Source: Ideonella livida
Lineage (GTDB): Bacteria > Pseudomonadota > Gammaproteobacteria > Burkholderiales > Burkholderiaceae_C
Direction: 5' to 3'
Length of the DNA: 64,000 nt
Assembly (NCBI RefSeq): GCF_010499455.1
Contig: NZ_JAAGOH010000006.1
Span: 124,001 to 188,000, forward strand
Under the pieces are notes generated by a model that saw nothing but the letters and a program-made list of their open reading frames with translations, was not told the origin of the DNA and made no database searches. Positions 1 to 8,047 of the stretch are shown piece after piece; the first letter of the stretch is position 1; each line of letters opens with the position of its first letter. Made by a program: the position numbers and the translations under genes.

Positions 1-570
1 ATCGGCCTGGTCAACCAGGCGGAGCTGGCCGCACTGCGGCAAGACCCCCAGGCGGACCTGGGCCGCTACGCCCTGGGAGCGCTGCTGGCCGTGGGGGCGG
101 TGGCCTGCTGGACCTGGTACCCGCTGCGCAACGCCGACTGGCTGCAAGCCCACCCCGACCGCTCACCACGCTCCTGGGCCACCGCCCAGGGCCTGATGAC
201 CCTGCCCCTGGGCCTGGCCGGCTATGCCGCCACCTGGATCACCTTCACCCTGACCGACGCCCCGCTGCCGATGCCCCTGGGGCCGCGCCCGGCCCTGTTC
301 GCCGGCCTGATGCTGCTCATCGCCCTGAGCGCCTCCTGGCTGGGCACCCTGTGCTGGAACGAGGCCAGCCAGCGCCTGCCCACCCACCTGGCCGGCCAAC
401 TCATCGTCTTTGAAACCCTGGCCGCACTGGGCTATGCCTACGCGTGGCGCGGCCACTGGCCCGACGGGCTGTCGCTGACCGGCGCCGCCTTGCTGGTGGC
501 CGGCGTGCTGTGGGCCTTGAACGCCGGGCGGCGTGACGCCCGCCCGCAAGCCCATGCCCCCATGGCCTGA
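1..570 (+). CDS. DMT/EamA-like membrane transporter, C-terminal part
   Basis: The reading frame is open from the first base and stops at 570, so the gene starts outside the window. The visible 189 residues hold about five hydrophobic segments, and their spacing and the small-residue-rich helices resemble the second half of a drug/metabolite transporter (EamA-like). The last helix is followed by a short basic tail. Substrate and direction of transport cannot be told. A 71-base gap separates it from the LicD-like gene downstream, so it need not belong to the glycan cluster. Family assignment is moderate because the N-terminal half is missing. Confidence 0.6.
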   Translation: MGLVNQAELAALRQDPQADLGRYALGALLAVGAVACWTWYPLRNADWLQAHPDRSPRSWATAQGLMTLPLGLAGYAATWITFTLTDAPLPMPLGPRPALFAGLMLLIALSASWLGTLCWNEASQRLPTHLAGQLIVFETLAALGYAYAWRGHWPDGLSLTGAALLVAGVLWALNAGRRDARPQAHAPMA

Positions 571-641
571 AGCCCGGGTGTCCCCCCAAGGCGGCACAAG
601 GTCACGGCGCCGTCACAAAGCACAATCAAGGGTTTGCGTGA

Positions 642-2180
642 ATGGCAAGCCAAAAGATCAAGGAGGACCTCTTGCCCGTGTATTTCGGCTGCGGCGACGG
701 CAGCGAACTGAGCCTGAATTTCCACGAGACCGAGGCCTGCGCCCTGCGGCTGAGCCACCCGCGGTCAGAACCGCTGCGCATTGAGGGCATCGACGTCCAG
801 ATCGGCAAGGTCTGGCGGCCCCTGGACGCCACGCTGGTGCGTACCCTCAAGTGCTCCACCGGCTTTGGCCGGCACTCCCAGCATGAGGCCTGCGGCTTCC
901 CGGTGACCACGCGCGCGGGCCGCCGCATCGAGCTGCGGGTGGAGTTCAAGGCCTCCCTGCCCATCACGGGGGTGCGGGTGCACAACCGTCCTGATGCCAA
1001 CTGGCAGGGCATGTCCCGTCTTGAGGTCGCCCTGGAGGCCCAGGATGGCCGGCATGTGATGCGGCTGGACCTGGACACGGCCTCCGGCACCCGGCACTAC
1101 TTTGAACGCCTGTTCACCCGCACCCGGGTGGACTGCCCGGACGCCGGCACCCGCCAGGCGCTGGGCCAGCTGGGCGAGGCCTTCCTGGCCGGTGAGGACG
1201 CGCGGGCGCTGAACAGCTTCGAAGCGCTCTTCGAACGCCTGCTGACCCAGGGCTTCGGCTTCGTCGTCCGCCCCGCGAGCGGGGCGCCCTCGCTGCGCAA
1301 GCTCTCGCGCCTGCTGCTCACCCTGGCCCTGCAGCTGCGGGCCCGTGGCCAGGCCAGCCCGTGCATGCTCTTTGCCGAGCTGCTGATCACCACCCTGGGG
1401 CAGGACGCGCGGCTGGCCTTCAACAAGCTCAAGCTCGGCCCGGCCGCCCTGATCGACAACGCGCTGTACGACTACTTCAACCGCCGGCTGCAGGAGCCGC
1501 AGGTGGTGGCCTGCCTGGGTGAGGCCTACGCCTTCCTCAGCCACGGCCTGCTGCCGCTGCGCAAGAAGGCCGATCCGCAGGCGGCGGTGCAGCTGGCCCG
1601 CACGCTGGCCGACCGGCTGGTGGCCGAGGGCTTCGAGCGCACCTACCTGGCCTACGGTGCACTGCTGGGTGCGGTGCGCCACGGGCACCTGCTGGACCAC
1701 GACGACGACGTGGACCTGCTGGTGCTGCTGCCCAGCCCGGACAGCTACACCAAGGCACTGCCCCGGATAGAGAAGGTGGCCCGCGCCGCCGGCCTGAGCC
1801 TGGAGCGCAAGCGCACCCGCACGCCGCCCTACGCCCTGCTGCAGTGCAAGTCCGCCGACACCCTGACGGTGGACATCTTCATCGGCTGGAAAGTCGGTGA
1901 AGGCGCCGACGCCCTCGCCCGCCTGCCCATGGGCAACGTGGCCTACGGCGAAATGCCCTGGTCGCTGGTGGAGGACCACCGCCCGCTGAACCTGCTGGGC
2001 CACGACTTCCGCGTGCCCAAGCAGGCCGAGGGCTTCCTCCAAGCCCGCTACGGGGCGGGCTGGCAGGTACCGGACCTGCTCTACCGCCTGCGCGAGGGCG
2101 TGCGGCCCGGCCTGGACCCGGCGGACACCGTCGAGGACACCGCCCCGTCACGGCCCGAGGCCGAAACCGCGCCCGCTTGA
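642..2180 (+). CDS. LicD-like nucleotidyltransferase-fold protein (512 aa)
   Basis: Residues about 318-480 carry a LicD-type domain: AYGALLGAVRHG at 337-348 followed by LDHDDDVDLL at 351-360, then a second acidic strand (TVDIFIGW) near 409-416. LicD proteins transfer phosphocholine or related phospho-alcohols onto cell-surface glycans, and the aspartates of the DDDVD motif bind metal. The first 310 residues match no family I recognise. The following gpsA-like and CDP-glycerol genes make phosphoglycerol transfer an attractive inference. No signal peptide is visible, so the protein is probably cytoplasmic. The start may be TTG at 672 rather than ATG at 642, because a good ribosome binding site lies at 660-666. 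Confidence 0.75.
   Translation: MASQKIKEDLLPVYFGCGDGSELSLNFHETEACALRLSHPRSEPLRIEGIDVQIGKVWRPLDATLVRTLKCSTGFGRHSQHEACGFPVTTRAGRRIELRVEFKASLPITGVRVHNRPDANWQGMSRLEVALEAQDGRHVMRLDLDTASGTRHYFERLFTRTRVDCPDAGTRQALGQLGEAFLAGEDARALNSFEALFERLLTQGFGFVVRPASGAPSLRKLSRLLLTLALQLRARGQASPCMLFAELLITTLGQDARLAFNKLKLGPAALIDNALYDYFNRRLQEPQVVACLGEAYAFLSHGLLPLRKKADPQAAVQLARTLADRLVAEGFERTYLAYGALLGAVRHGHLLDHDDDVDLLVLLPSPDSYTKALPRIEKVARAAGLSLERKRTRTPPYALLQCKSADTLTVDIFIGWKVGEGADALARLPMGNVAYGEMPWSLVEDHRPLNLLGHDFRVPKQAEGFLQARYGAGWQVPDLLYRLREGVRPGLDPADTVEDTAPSRPEAETAPA
660..666 (+). promoter_or_regulatory. Strong Shine-Dalgarno sequence inside the annotated LicD-like start
   Basis: AAGGAGG at 660-666 lies five bases before an in-frame TTG (672) and eleven before an in-frame GTG (678). 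No comparable site precedes the ATG at 642. It therefore suggests that translation begins ten or twelve codons inside the longest frame. Confidence 0.45.
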
Positions 2181-2233
2181 CCCGCAGCGGCCCGGCCCCG
2201 CTGGGCCGGGGCCCCACCCCACAGCCACACGAC

Positions 2234-3217
2234 ATGACTCCTCAGCCCCCACCTTCCCTGGTCGTCCTGGGCGGCGGCACCTTTGGCACCTCGCTGGCGG
2301 CAGCGCTGGCCCGCACCGGCCGGCCGGTGACGCTGGTGGTGCGCGACCCCCAGGTCGTGGCCAGCATCCAGACCCGCCGCGTCAACGAGAAGTACCTGCC
2401 CGACGCCCGACTGCCCAAGGGCATCCACGCCACCGCCGAGATCGCGGTGGCCGCCAGCGCGCAAGCCGTCTTCCTGGCCGTGCCCTCCCACAGCCTGCTG
2501 GCCACCGCCGGCCTGCTGCAGCCACTGCTGCGGCCCGGCACGGTGGTGCTCAACCTGGCCAAGGGCCTGCACGAGCACCACATCACCCTGGACCGCGCCC
2601 TGCAGCAGGTGCTGCCCCACTGCGCCGTGGGCGCCCTCAAGGGCCCCAACTTTGCCCGGCCGCTGCTGCATGGCGCGCCCACCGGCATGACGCTTGCATT
2701 GCCTCCCGGTGTGGCCCCCGGCCGCGGCCAGGCCTGGTTCCAGGGCTCCAACGTCCAGGTGGAGGAACATGCGGACGTCTCCGGCATCGAGTTCGTGGCC
2801 GCGGTCAAGAACGTGATCGCCATCGCCATGGGCCTGTGCGATGCGATCGAGGACAACCCCAACACCCGCTTCATGGTCGTCAGCAAGCTCATCGCCGAGG
2901 CCCACCGCCTGGTCGGGCACTTCGGCTACGACCCGTCGGTGATGTTCACCTTCGCCGGCTTGGGCGACATGCTGATGACCTCGCTCAACGACGCCAGCCG
3001 CAACCGCACCCTGGGCCTGCTCATCGGCCGCGGCTTCGATTTCGTCGGCCAGACCGGCGGCCCGGTCATGGAGGGCCGCAAGGCCACCCGCCTGCTGGCC
3101 GCCCACACCCAGACCGAAGCAGACCGCTTCCCCATCGTGCACCACCTGGACCAAGTCTTCTCGGCGGGCCTCTCGCCGCAGGCCTTCTACCAGCGCGTGA
3201 CCAAGCCCGCCCTCTGA
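2234..3217 (+). CDS. gpsA: NAD(P)H-dependent glycerol-3-phosphate dehydrogenase (GpsA family)
   Basis: This 327-residue protein would reduce dihydroxyacetone phosphate to sn-glycerol 3-phosphate. Visible hallmarks are the Rossmann loop GGGTFG at 13-18, the catalytic lysine in AVKNV (K192), the GDM motif near 244 and the substrate-binding SRNRTLG at 255-261. Length is normal for GpsA. The ATG at 2234 was chosen because it places the dinucleotide-binding loop at the usual distance; a TTG overlapping the upstream stop would add 19 low-complexity residues. Lying directly before a glycerol-3-phosphate cytidylyltransferase, it probably supplies precursor for CDP-glycerol, and the genome may have another housekeeping gpsA elsewhere. 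Confidence 0.88.
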   Translation: MTPQPPPSLVVLGGGTFGTSLAAALARTGRPVTLVVRDPQVVASIQTRRVNEKYLPDARLPKGIHATAEIAVAASAQAVFLAVPSHSLLATAGLLQPLLRPGTVVLNLAKGLHEHHITLDRALQQVLPHCAVGALKGPNFARPLLHGAPTGMTLALPPGVAPGRGQAWFQGSNVQVEEHADVSGIEFVAAVKNVIAIAMGLCDAIEDNPNTRFMVVSKLIAEAHRLVGHFGYDPSVMFTFAGLGDMLMTSLNDASRNRTLGLLIGRGFDFVGQTGGPVMEGRKATRLLAAHTQTEADRFPIVHHLDQVFSAGLSPQAFYQRVTKPAL

Positions 3218-3231
3218 CCCCGGCAGCAGCC

Positions 3232-3618
3232 ATGAAAAAAGTCATCACCTACGGCACCTTCGACCTGCTGCACCACGGCCACGTGAACCTGCTGCAGCGC
3301 GCCCGCGCACTGGGCGACCACCTGACCGTGGCCCTGTCCACCGACGAGTTCAACGCCCTCAAGGGCAAGCGTTGCTTCCACGACTACGGCGACCGCCGCA
3401 GCGTACTGTCGGCCATCCGCTATGTGGACGAGGTGATCCCCGAGGTGTCCTGGGAGCAGAAGGTCGAGGACGTGCAGCGCCTGGGCATCGACGTCTTCGT
3501 CATCGGCGACGACTGGACCGGCAAGTTCGACTTCCTCAAGCCGCTGTGCGAGGTGGTATACCTGCCCCGCACGCCCGGCATCTCCACCACTCAGATCAAG
3601 GAAGAGCTCAAGGGCTGA
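3232..3618 (+). CDS. tagD: Glycerol-3-phosphate cytidylyltransferase (TagD/Gct type)
   Basis: The 128-residue protein matches the length of Bacillus TagD and would make CDP-glycerol from CTP and glycerol 3-phosphate. The nucleotidyltransferase signature HHGH sits at 14-17, the GDDWTGKFD segment at 92-100 and the RTPGISTT motif at 113-120, all diagnostic of this family. The start ATG lies 14 bases after the gpsA stop, so the two are almost surely co-transcribed. In Gram-negatives such enzymes feed phosphoglycerol-containing capsules or glycan decorations. No CDP-glycerol polymerase of the TagF type is seen in the window, leaving the flanking LicD-like proteins as candidate transferases (inference). 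Confidence 0.93.
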   Translation: MKKVITYGTFDLLHHGHVNLLQRARALGDHLTVALSTDEFNALKGKRCFHDYGDRRSVLSAIRYVDEVIPEVSWEQKVEDVQRLGIDVFVIGDDWTGKFDFLKPLCEVVYLPRTPGISTTQIKEELKG

Positions 3619-3667
3619 CCGCCTTTGGCCTTCACCCGATGGACACGGCCCCCGCCGTGCGCTGCCC

Positions 3668-4687
3668 ATGATCGAACCGCAAGACATCACCGTCGTCATC
3701 CCGGCGCTGGACGTCCAGGCCCCGCTGGGCGAGGCCATCGTCTCGGTGCTGGCCCACGGCGGGCTGTCCTCCCCGGTCCTGGTGGCTGACGCCTCCGGCG
3801 ACCCCCGCACCGCGGACGCGGTGGCCCGGCTGAGCCGGCACTTCCCGCTGGTGCAGCACTTGGCCGCCCCGGGCGCCACCGCCGGCGAGGCCCTGAACCT
3901 GGGCCTGTCCCGCTGCACCACCGGGCGGGTGCTCTTCCTGGAGGCCCAGGACCAGATCGTCCAGCAGGGCCTGCGCCACTTGGCCGCCGCCATGGCGCCC
4001 GAAGCCGACCTGCTGCTGAGCAACCACACCCGCATCGATCCCGAGACCGGCCGCGGCCGGCCCCAGCGCCTGGCGCCGACCCTGCCCCCGTCGCCGCCGC
4101 AGGCCATGCCCTGGAAGGCACTGGCCCCGCTGTCGCTGCGGGGCGTGCTCTGGCGCACCGCCTTCCTGCGCGGGCAGGACCTGCGCTTTGCCGCCCAGCG
4201 GCACTATCCCGAGGCCGCCTTCATGGCACAGGCCTGGCTGGCCGCCACCACCGTCTGCGCGGTCGACCAGGTCACCTGCACCCGCCACCCCGAGCAACCC
4301 GGCTGCACGCTCAACCCCCGGGGCGAGCGGGCGCTGAGCGCCGAGGCCCTGGCCGACCGCATGCGGCAGATCCTGCAGACGGTCAAGACCACCCGGACAC
4401 CGGCTTGGCGCGAGCGCTTCAAGCGCCGCTTCACGCTGGAGCATGAGCTCTCCACCCACCTGTTCAAGGGCCATGTGCTGCCACTGGCGGCCCTGGCCCG
4501 CCGCGCCCCGGCCGACGCCCGCCTGGCGCCGCTGCTGGCCCAGCTTCAGGCCGCCGTGGCGCCGTATGAGGCCAGCCTGAAAACCCTGCCTGCCGAGCAG
4601 CAGCCCTATTGGCAGGCGGTGCTGGCGCAGGACGCCGCCGCCCTGAGCAGGCTGGACCCCACCCTGCCACAGGCCGAGCCGGCCTGA
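3668..4687 (+). CDS. Family-2-like glycosyltransferase (339 aa)
   Basis: The first 120 residues look like a GT-A fold: DITVVIPALDV at 6-16, then a long helix and the acidic stretch VLVADASGDP near 37-46 that replaces the usual DDGSTD. A downstream EAQDQIV near 96 sits where the DXD metal motif would be. The second half is helical and unlike families I know. It follows the cytidylyltransferase by 49 bases on the same strand, so it is probably part of the same surface-glycan operon. Acceptor and donor are unknown, and the departure from canonical motifs means activity should not be assumed. Confidence 0.6.
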   Translation: MIEPQDITVVIPALDVQAPLGEAIVSVLAHGGLSSPVLVADASGDPRTADAVARLSRHFPLVQHLAAPGATAGEALNLGLSRCTTGRVLFLEAQDQIVQQGLRHLAAAMAPEADLLLSNHTRIDPETGRGRPQRLAPTLPPSPPQAMPWKALAPLSLRGVLWRTAFLRGQDLRFAAQRHYPEAAFMAQAWLAATTVCAVDQVTCTRHPEQPGCTLNPRGERALSAEALADRMRQILQTVKTTRTPAWRERFKRRFTLEHELSTHLFKGHVLPLAALARRAPADARLAPLLAQLQAAVAPYEASLKTLPAEQQPYWQAVLAQDAAALSRLDPTLPQAEPA

Positions 4688-4732
4688 CACCCCGCTGCCC
4701 CACGCCGCGCCCGGCACAAGACCCCCAAGGAC

Positions 4733-5791
4733 ATGGACATGGCCGATCACTCCACCGCCCCAGGCCCGCTGCGGCTGATCTTCCACATCGGCGCCGGCAA
4801 GACCGGCACCAGCTCCATCCAGCAGAGCCTGCGCGCCTCGCTGGAGGCCCTGCACCGCCACGGCGTGCAGTACCTGGGCCTGATGCTGGAGCACGCCCCG
4901 CTGCAGCGCCACCCCTGGCAGAAGGCCGGGGGCAGCGAGATCTTCCACAACCTGCCGCCCCAGGCCGCCACGGCGCAGCTCTCCGAGGTGCTGCTGGACG
5001 CCTGCGCCCAGGCCCGCCAGCGCGGTTGCCACACGCTGATCTGGAGCAACGAGTCGTTCTTCAACCGCAACCACAGCGCGCGGCCTGTGCTGCAGGCCCT
5101 GCTGGCCGCCGGCGTGGACGTGCGCATCGTGGCCTATGTGCGGCGACACGACGCCTGGTTGCGCTCGGCCTATGCGCAGTGGGGCATCAAGCACAAGACC
5201 TACAAGGGGCCAGCCAAGCCTTTCTTGGAGTGGATCAAGTCGCATCCGGCGCGCTTTGGCCAGCCCTTGTGGTCCCTGGAGACCCAGTTCCCGGACCGGG
5301 TCACCGTGCGCAACCTGGATGCGGTCAAGGACGCCATCCCGGATTTCATGGCGCTGTGCGGCATCGAGCTGGACTGGCTGACCATCAGCCGGGACAACGT
5401 GACCCCCAGCAACGCGGAGCTGCTGCTGCGCGCGCTGTTCAATTCCCGGATCGAGGACAAGGTGCTGCCCGAGCGCTTTGACCAGGTCATGCAGACCGGC
5501 TGGTCCGGCGGCGAGCGGCCCGACGGCTACATGGCCCACCTGCTGCCTTCGGCGCAAGACCTGCAAGACGCCTCGGACGAAGCGCGGGAGGACCGCACGC
5601 TGGTCGACCAGCTGCTGCAAAAGGGCGGCCAGCCGCCGATCGACACCGACCCGCTGCGCGCCAAGTCCAACGCCGTGGACACCCAGGAGCTGGTGTTCCT
5701 GCTGGCCGAGGCGCTGGTGGTGCAGACCCAGAAGGTGGAGCGCCTGGAGCAGGCCCTGCGCAGCAAGGGCCTGCTGGACCCGGGCCCCTGA
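4733..5791 (+). CDS. Sulfotransferase-like P-loop protein (352 aa)
   Basis: The N-terminus carries FHIGAGKTGTSSIQ at residues 17-30, the form of the 5'-phosphosulfate-binding loop found in bacterial carbohydrate sulfotransferase-like proteins that use PAPS. A later YVRRHDAWLRSAY segment (about 136-148) matches the arginine/serine element that contacts the 3'-phosphate. The C-terminal 60 residues are helical and possibly coiled-coil. It ends the plus-strand glycan run and is convergent with the second LicD-like gene. The plausible job is modification of a surface saccharide. Substrate is unknown, and some relatives are annotated only as hypothetical. Confidence 0.65.
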   Translation: MDMADHSTAPGPLRLIFHIGAGKTGTSSIQQSLRASLEALHRHGVQYLGLMLEHAPLQRHPWQKAGGSEIFHNLPPQAATAQLSEVLLDACAQARQRGCHTLIWSNESFFNRNHSARPVLQALLAAGVDVRIVAYVRRHDAWLRSAYAQWGIKHKTYKGPAKPFLEWIKSHPARFGQPLWSLETQFPDRVTVRNLDAVKDAIPDFMALCGIELDWLTISRDNVTPSNAELLLRALFNSRIEDKVLPERFDQVMQTGWSGGERPDGYMAHLLPSAQDLQDASDEAREDRTLVDQLLQKGGQPPIDTDPLRAKSNAVDTQELVFLLAEALVVQTQKVERLEQALRSKGLLDPGP

Positions 5792-5812
5792 GGCCCCCCG
5801 CCGGCCCGGGGC

Positions 5813-7201
5813 TCAGGCCTTGGGACCGGTCAACAGGTCCTTGAAGGTGCGGCGGGAGGCCGCCCAGTCGAAACGGAAGGTCGGGTCCGGCTGCCGCCAG
5901 CCCTCGCCGTAGTTGACGGCCAGCAAGGCCTCGGGCTGCGCCGGCAGCGGCAGGGCCACGCCCCGGAACTCGCGTTCGACCAACGGCAACAGGGCCGTGG
6001 CCGGCAGTTGCCCGCCGCAATAGGGATAGATGTGCACCTGCCCGGCCTGGTCGACCCAGCCCGGGAAGATGTCGAAGGGAATGCCCAGGCGCATGACCTT
6101 CCAGTGCGCCGGACGCTCGGAAATGGACAGCCCGGCGGATTCCAGCGCCTGGGTGAACTCGGCCCGGCGACGGCGCACTTCGGCGGCACTGCCGGCTGGC
6201 AGCAGCACCGCCAGGTCGATGTCGTCGTCATGGGCCAGCAGACGGCCCTCGCGCACCAGGCCCAGCAGGGTGCCGGAATTGACGATGACGGGCCAGCCCA
6301 GGGTGGCCACCTTGCGCGCCACCTCGGCCACGGCCTGCAGCACCTCGGTCTCGTCACGGGTGCCCAAGCGCTGGTGCAGGCCGTGGTTGGCCAGGCTCAG
6401 GGGATAGGCCCATTCCAGCAGCTCGCGGTAGAGCACCTTGAAGCCGGCACTGTCCTGGGCAAGCTGCGCCCGCACCTGCTCCATCAGGGCCTGCAGGCCC
6501 TCGATGTCGTCCAGGTAGGCCGCGCCCAGGCGCAGCAGGTGGAAATCGATCGCGCGGCGCGTAGCGTCGTCGCTGGCGGCCTCGCGGCGGGCGGCCAGCA
6601 GGCGACGGGCGCTTTGCGCCGGCTGGGCCGGTGCGAACACCGAGACCCAGCGCCCGTCCAACTCCTGCACCTCCACGCTCATGCCGTAGTGCGCCGCCCG
6701 CTGCCGGTACTGGCGCTGGGCCAGGCGCAGGACCAGTTGGTCCACATGGCCGGGCTCCTCCAGGGTGATCTCCAGCGGTGTGTTGGCGATGTCGTCGACG
6801 GTGACCGCCGTCCAGTGGGCCTGGGCCGCCAGCCGCTTGACCCGGGTTCCCCAGCTGAGCTGGCGCGCACACTCCCGGCCCAGCAGGCACAGGTCCTCGA
6901 TGCGCATCGCCGCCTTCTGGCTGCCACGGATGCGCAGGCGCTGGATGTGGCGATGCAGCGGAATGACGCCGCCGCGCTGGAAGCTGTCCACCATCTGCCG
7001 CCCGGGCCGTGCCGCCTGCAGCAGTGCCTGCACCCAGGCGTCCAGGGTGAGGTCGGGGTCAGGCGGGGCAGGCACGGCCTGCGGTGGCGGCACCGCCGCC
7101 GGCGCCGCCACGGGCGCGCTCACCGGGTCGGCCTTTCGACCCGAACGCACCACCTGCCGCAACGCGCCTTTCCAGCCCCCCGATTCCTTGTCCGCAGGCA
7201 T
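5813..7201 (-). CDS. Second LicD-like protein (462 aa)
   Basis: Like the gene at 642 it ends in a LicD-type domain: VNSGTLLGLVREGRLLAHDDDIDLAVLL spans 307-334, with FDIFPGW near 376-382 as the second acidic strand. Residues 25-50 are an Ala/Pro-rich linker, and 60-300 are a helical region of no known family, different from the N-terminus of the first LicD-like protein. The start at 7201 is preceded by an AAAGG site; longer GTG/ATG starts at 7273/7270 add a Gly-rich stretch and are less likely. It is convergent with the sulfotransferase-like gene. A role in adding a phospho-alcohol to surface glycan is inferred from family and neighbours. Confidence 0.72.
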   Translation of the reverse strand: MPADKESGGWKGALRQVVRSGRKADPVSAPVAAPAAVPPPQAVPAPPDPDLTLDAWVQALLQAARPGRQMVDSFQRGGVIPLHRHIQRLRIRGSQKAAMRIEDLCLLGRECARQLSWGTRVKRLAAQAHWTAVTVDDIANTPLEITLEEPGHVDQLVLRLAQRQYRQRAAHYGMSVEVQELDGRWVSVFAPAQPAQSARRLLAARREAASDDATRRAIDFHLLRLGAAYLDDIEGLQALMEQVRAQLAQDSAGFKVLYRELLEWAYPLSLANHGLHQRLGTRDETEVLQAVAEVARKVATLGWPVIVNSGTLLGLVREGRLLAHDDDIDLAVLLPAGSAAEVRRRRAEFTQALESAGLSISERPAHWKVMRLGIPFDIFPGWVDQAGQVHIYPYCGGQLPATALLPLVEREFRGVALPLPAQPEALLAVNYGEGWRQPDPTFRFDWAASRRTFKDLLTGPKA

Positions 7202-7353
7202 GTGCCCACCCTTTCCGCTCTTGACTGTGTCCCCAGGGCCTGACGGCCGCCCGCCACCTGCGGGGGTCATCACCCTGTCATCGGATCAGTGTAGCGGCGC
7301 ACCCCCGGGGCCCGCCGCCGGCGGGCCGCCCAGGTGTGGGGGGCGTCGGACGC

Positions 7354-7965
7354 TCAGAAGCGGAAGGACAGCCCCACGCCGACGTGGTCGCCCTTGTAGG
7401 TGTCGGTGTACTCCCCCCCCCAGCCGGCGTAGTGGTGCTCGTACTTCTCGGCGACGTAGCGCACGAAGACCGAGCCGCGTTCGTCCCAGAGGTACTCGGC
7501 CTGCACGATGAAGCCGGGCTTGGCGGTCATGCGGGTGGAGTAGTCAGGGGTGCCGTCCACCGATTCACTGTACTTGGCGCGCAGCGCCTTGCGCAGGCCG
7601 GCGCCAAAGCGCCATTGCTCCGACCCGTGGGCAAAGGCCAGCAGCTCCAGCGGCAGGCGGCTGAAGGTCATGTCGCCGTTACGGGCCACCACGGTGTCCA
7701 CGTGATAGCCCAGGCTCGCCTGCAGGCTGTAGCCCGCCGCCTCCGGCCGGTATTCCAGGCCGCCGCCGAACTGGAACAGGCCGCCGGCCTTGATGGCGCG
7801 CGAGGTCCCGTCGGTGAACTCCGCCGTGCTCATGGTGTCCCCGCCAGCGGTGATCATGCCGGTGATGAAGGGGCGGGTCTGGGCCTGGCCCGACAGGGAA
7901 ACGGCAGCGAGGGCCAGGCCGGCCAAGGCGGCGCGGAGGAGGTGGGTGGAGCGGAAAGGACGCAT
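7354..7965 (-). CDS. Small outer-membrane beta-barrel protein (203 aa)
   Basis: A clear signal peptide (basic MRPFRSTHLLR, hydrophobic core, cleavage after GQAQ near residue 29) is followed by about 174 residues of alternating polar and hydrophobic stretches, ending in the outer-membrane signature GVGLSFRF with a terminal Phe. That fits a barrel of about eight strands. I cannot place it in a named family. Its gene stands alone, 82 bases downstream of the mltA stop on the same strand. A run of nine C on the plus strand (7413-7421) encodes Trp-Gly-Gly near residue 182; see the rejected list. Confidence 0.7.
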   Translation of the reverse strand: MRPFRSTHLLRAALAGLALAAVSLSGQAQTRPFITGMITAGGDTMSTAEFTDGTSRAIKAGGLFQFGGGLEYRPEAAGYSLQASLGYHVDTVVARNGDMTFSRLPLELLAFAHGSEQWRFGAGLRKALRAKYSESVDGTPDYSTRMTAKPGFIVQAEYLWDERGSVFVRYVAEKYEHHYAGWGGEYTDTYKGDHVGVGLSFRF

Positions 7966-8047
7966 GACAGGATCCCCTGGAGATTCAAAACCCGGCCGTT
8001 GGGCCGATGGGCCGCGCAGTCTAGGGGAAATTTACATTCGGCAACGA

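Noticed and set aside
7413-7421. Runs of nine G/C at 7413-7421 (outer-membrane protein) and 43519-43527 (aroG), and eight at 46603-46610, as possible phase-variation tracts
   Set aside because: At about 70% G+C a 64-kb window should contain roughly ten such nine-base runs by chance, and no partner evidence such as repeat polymorphism can be seen.
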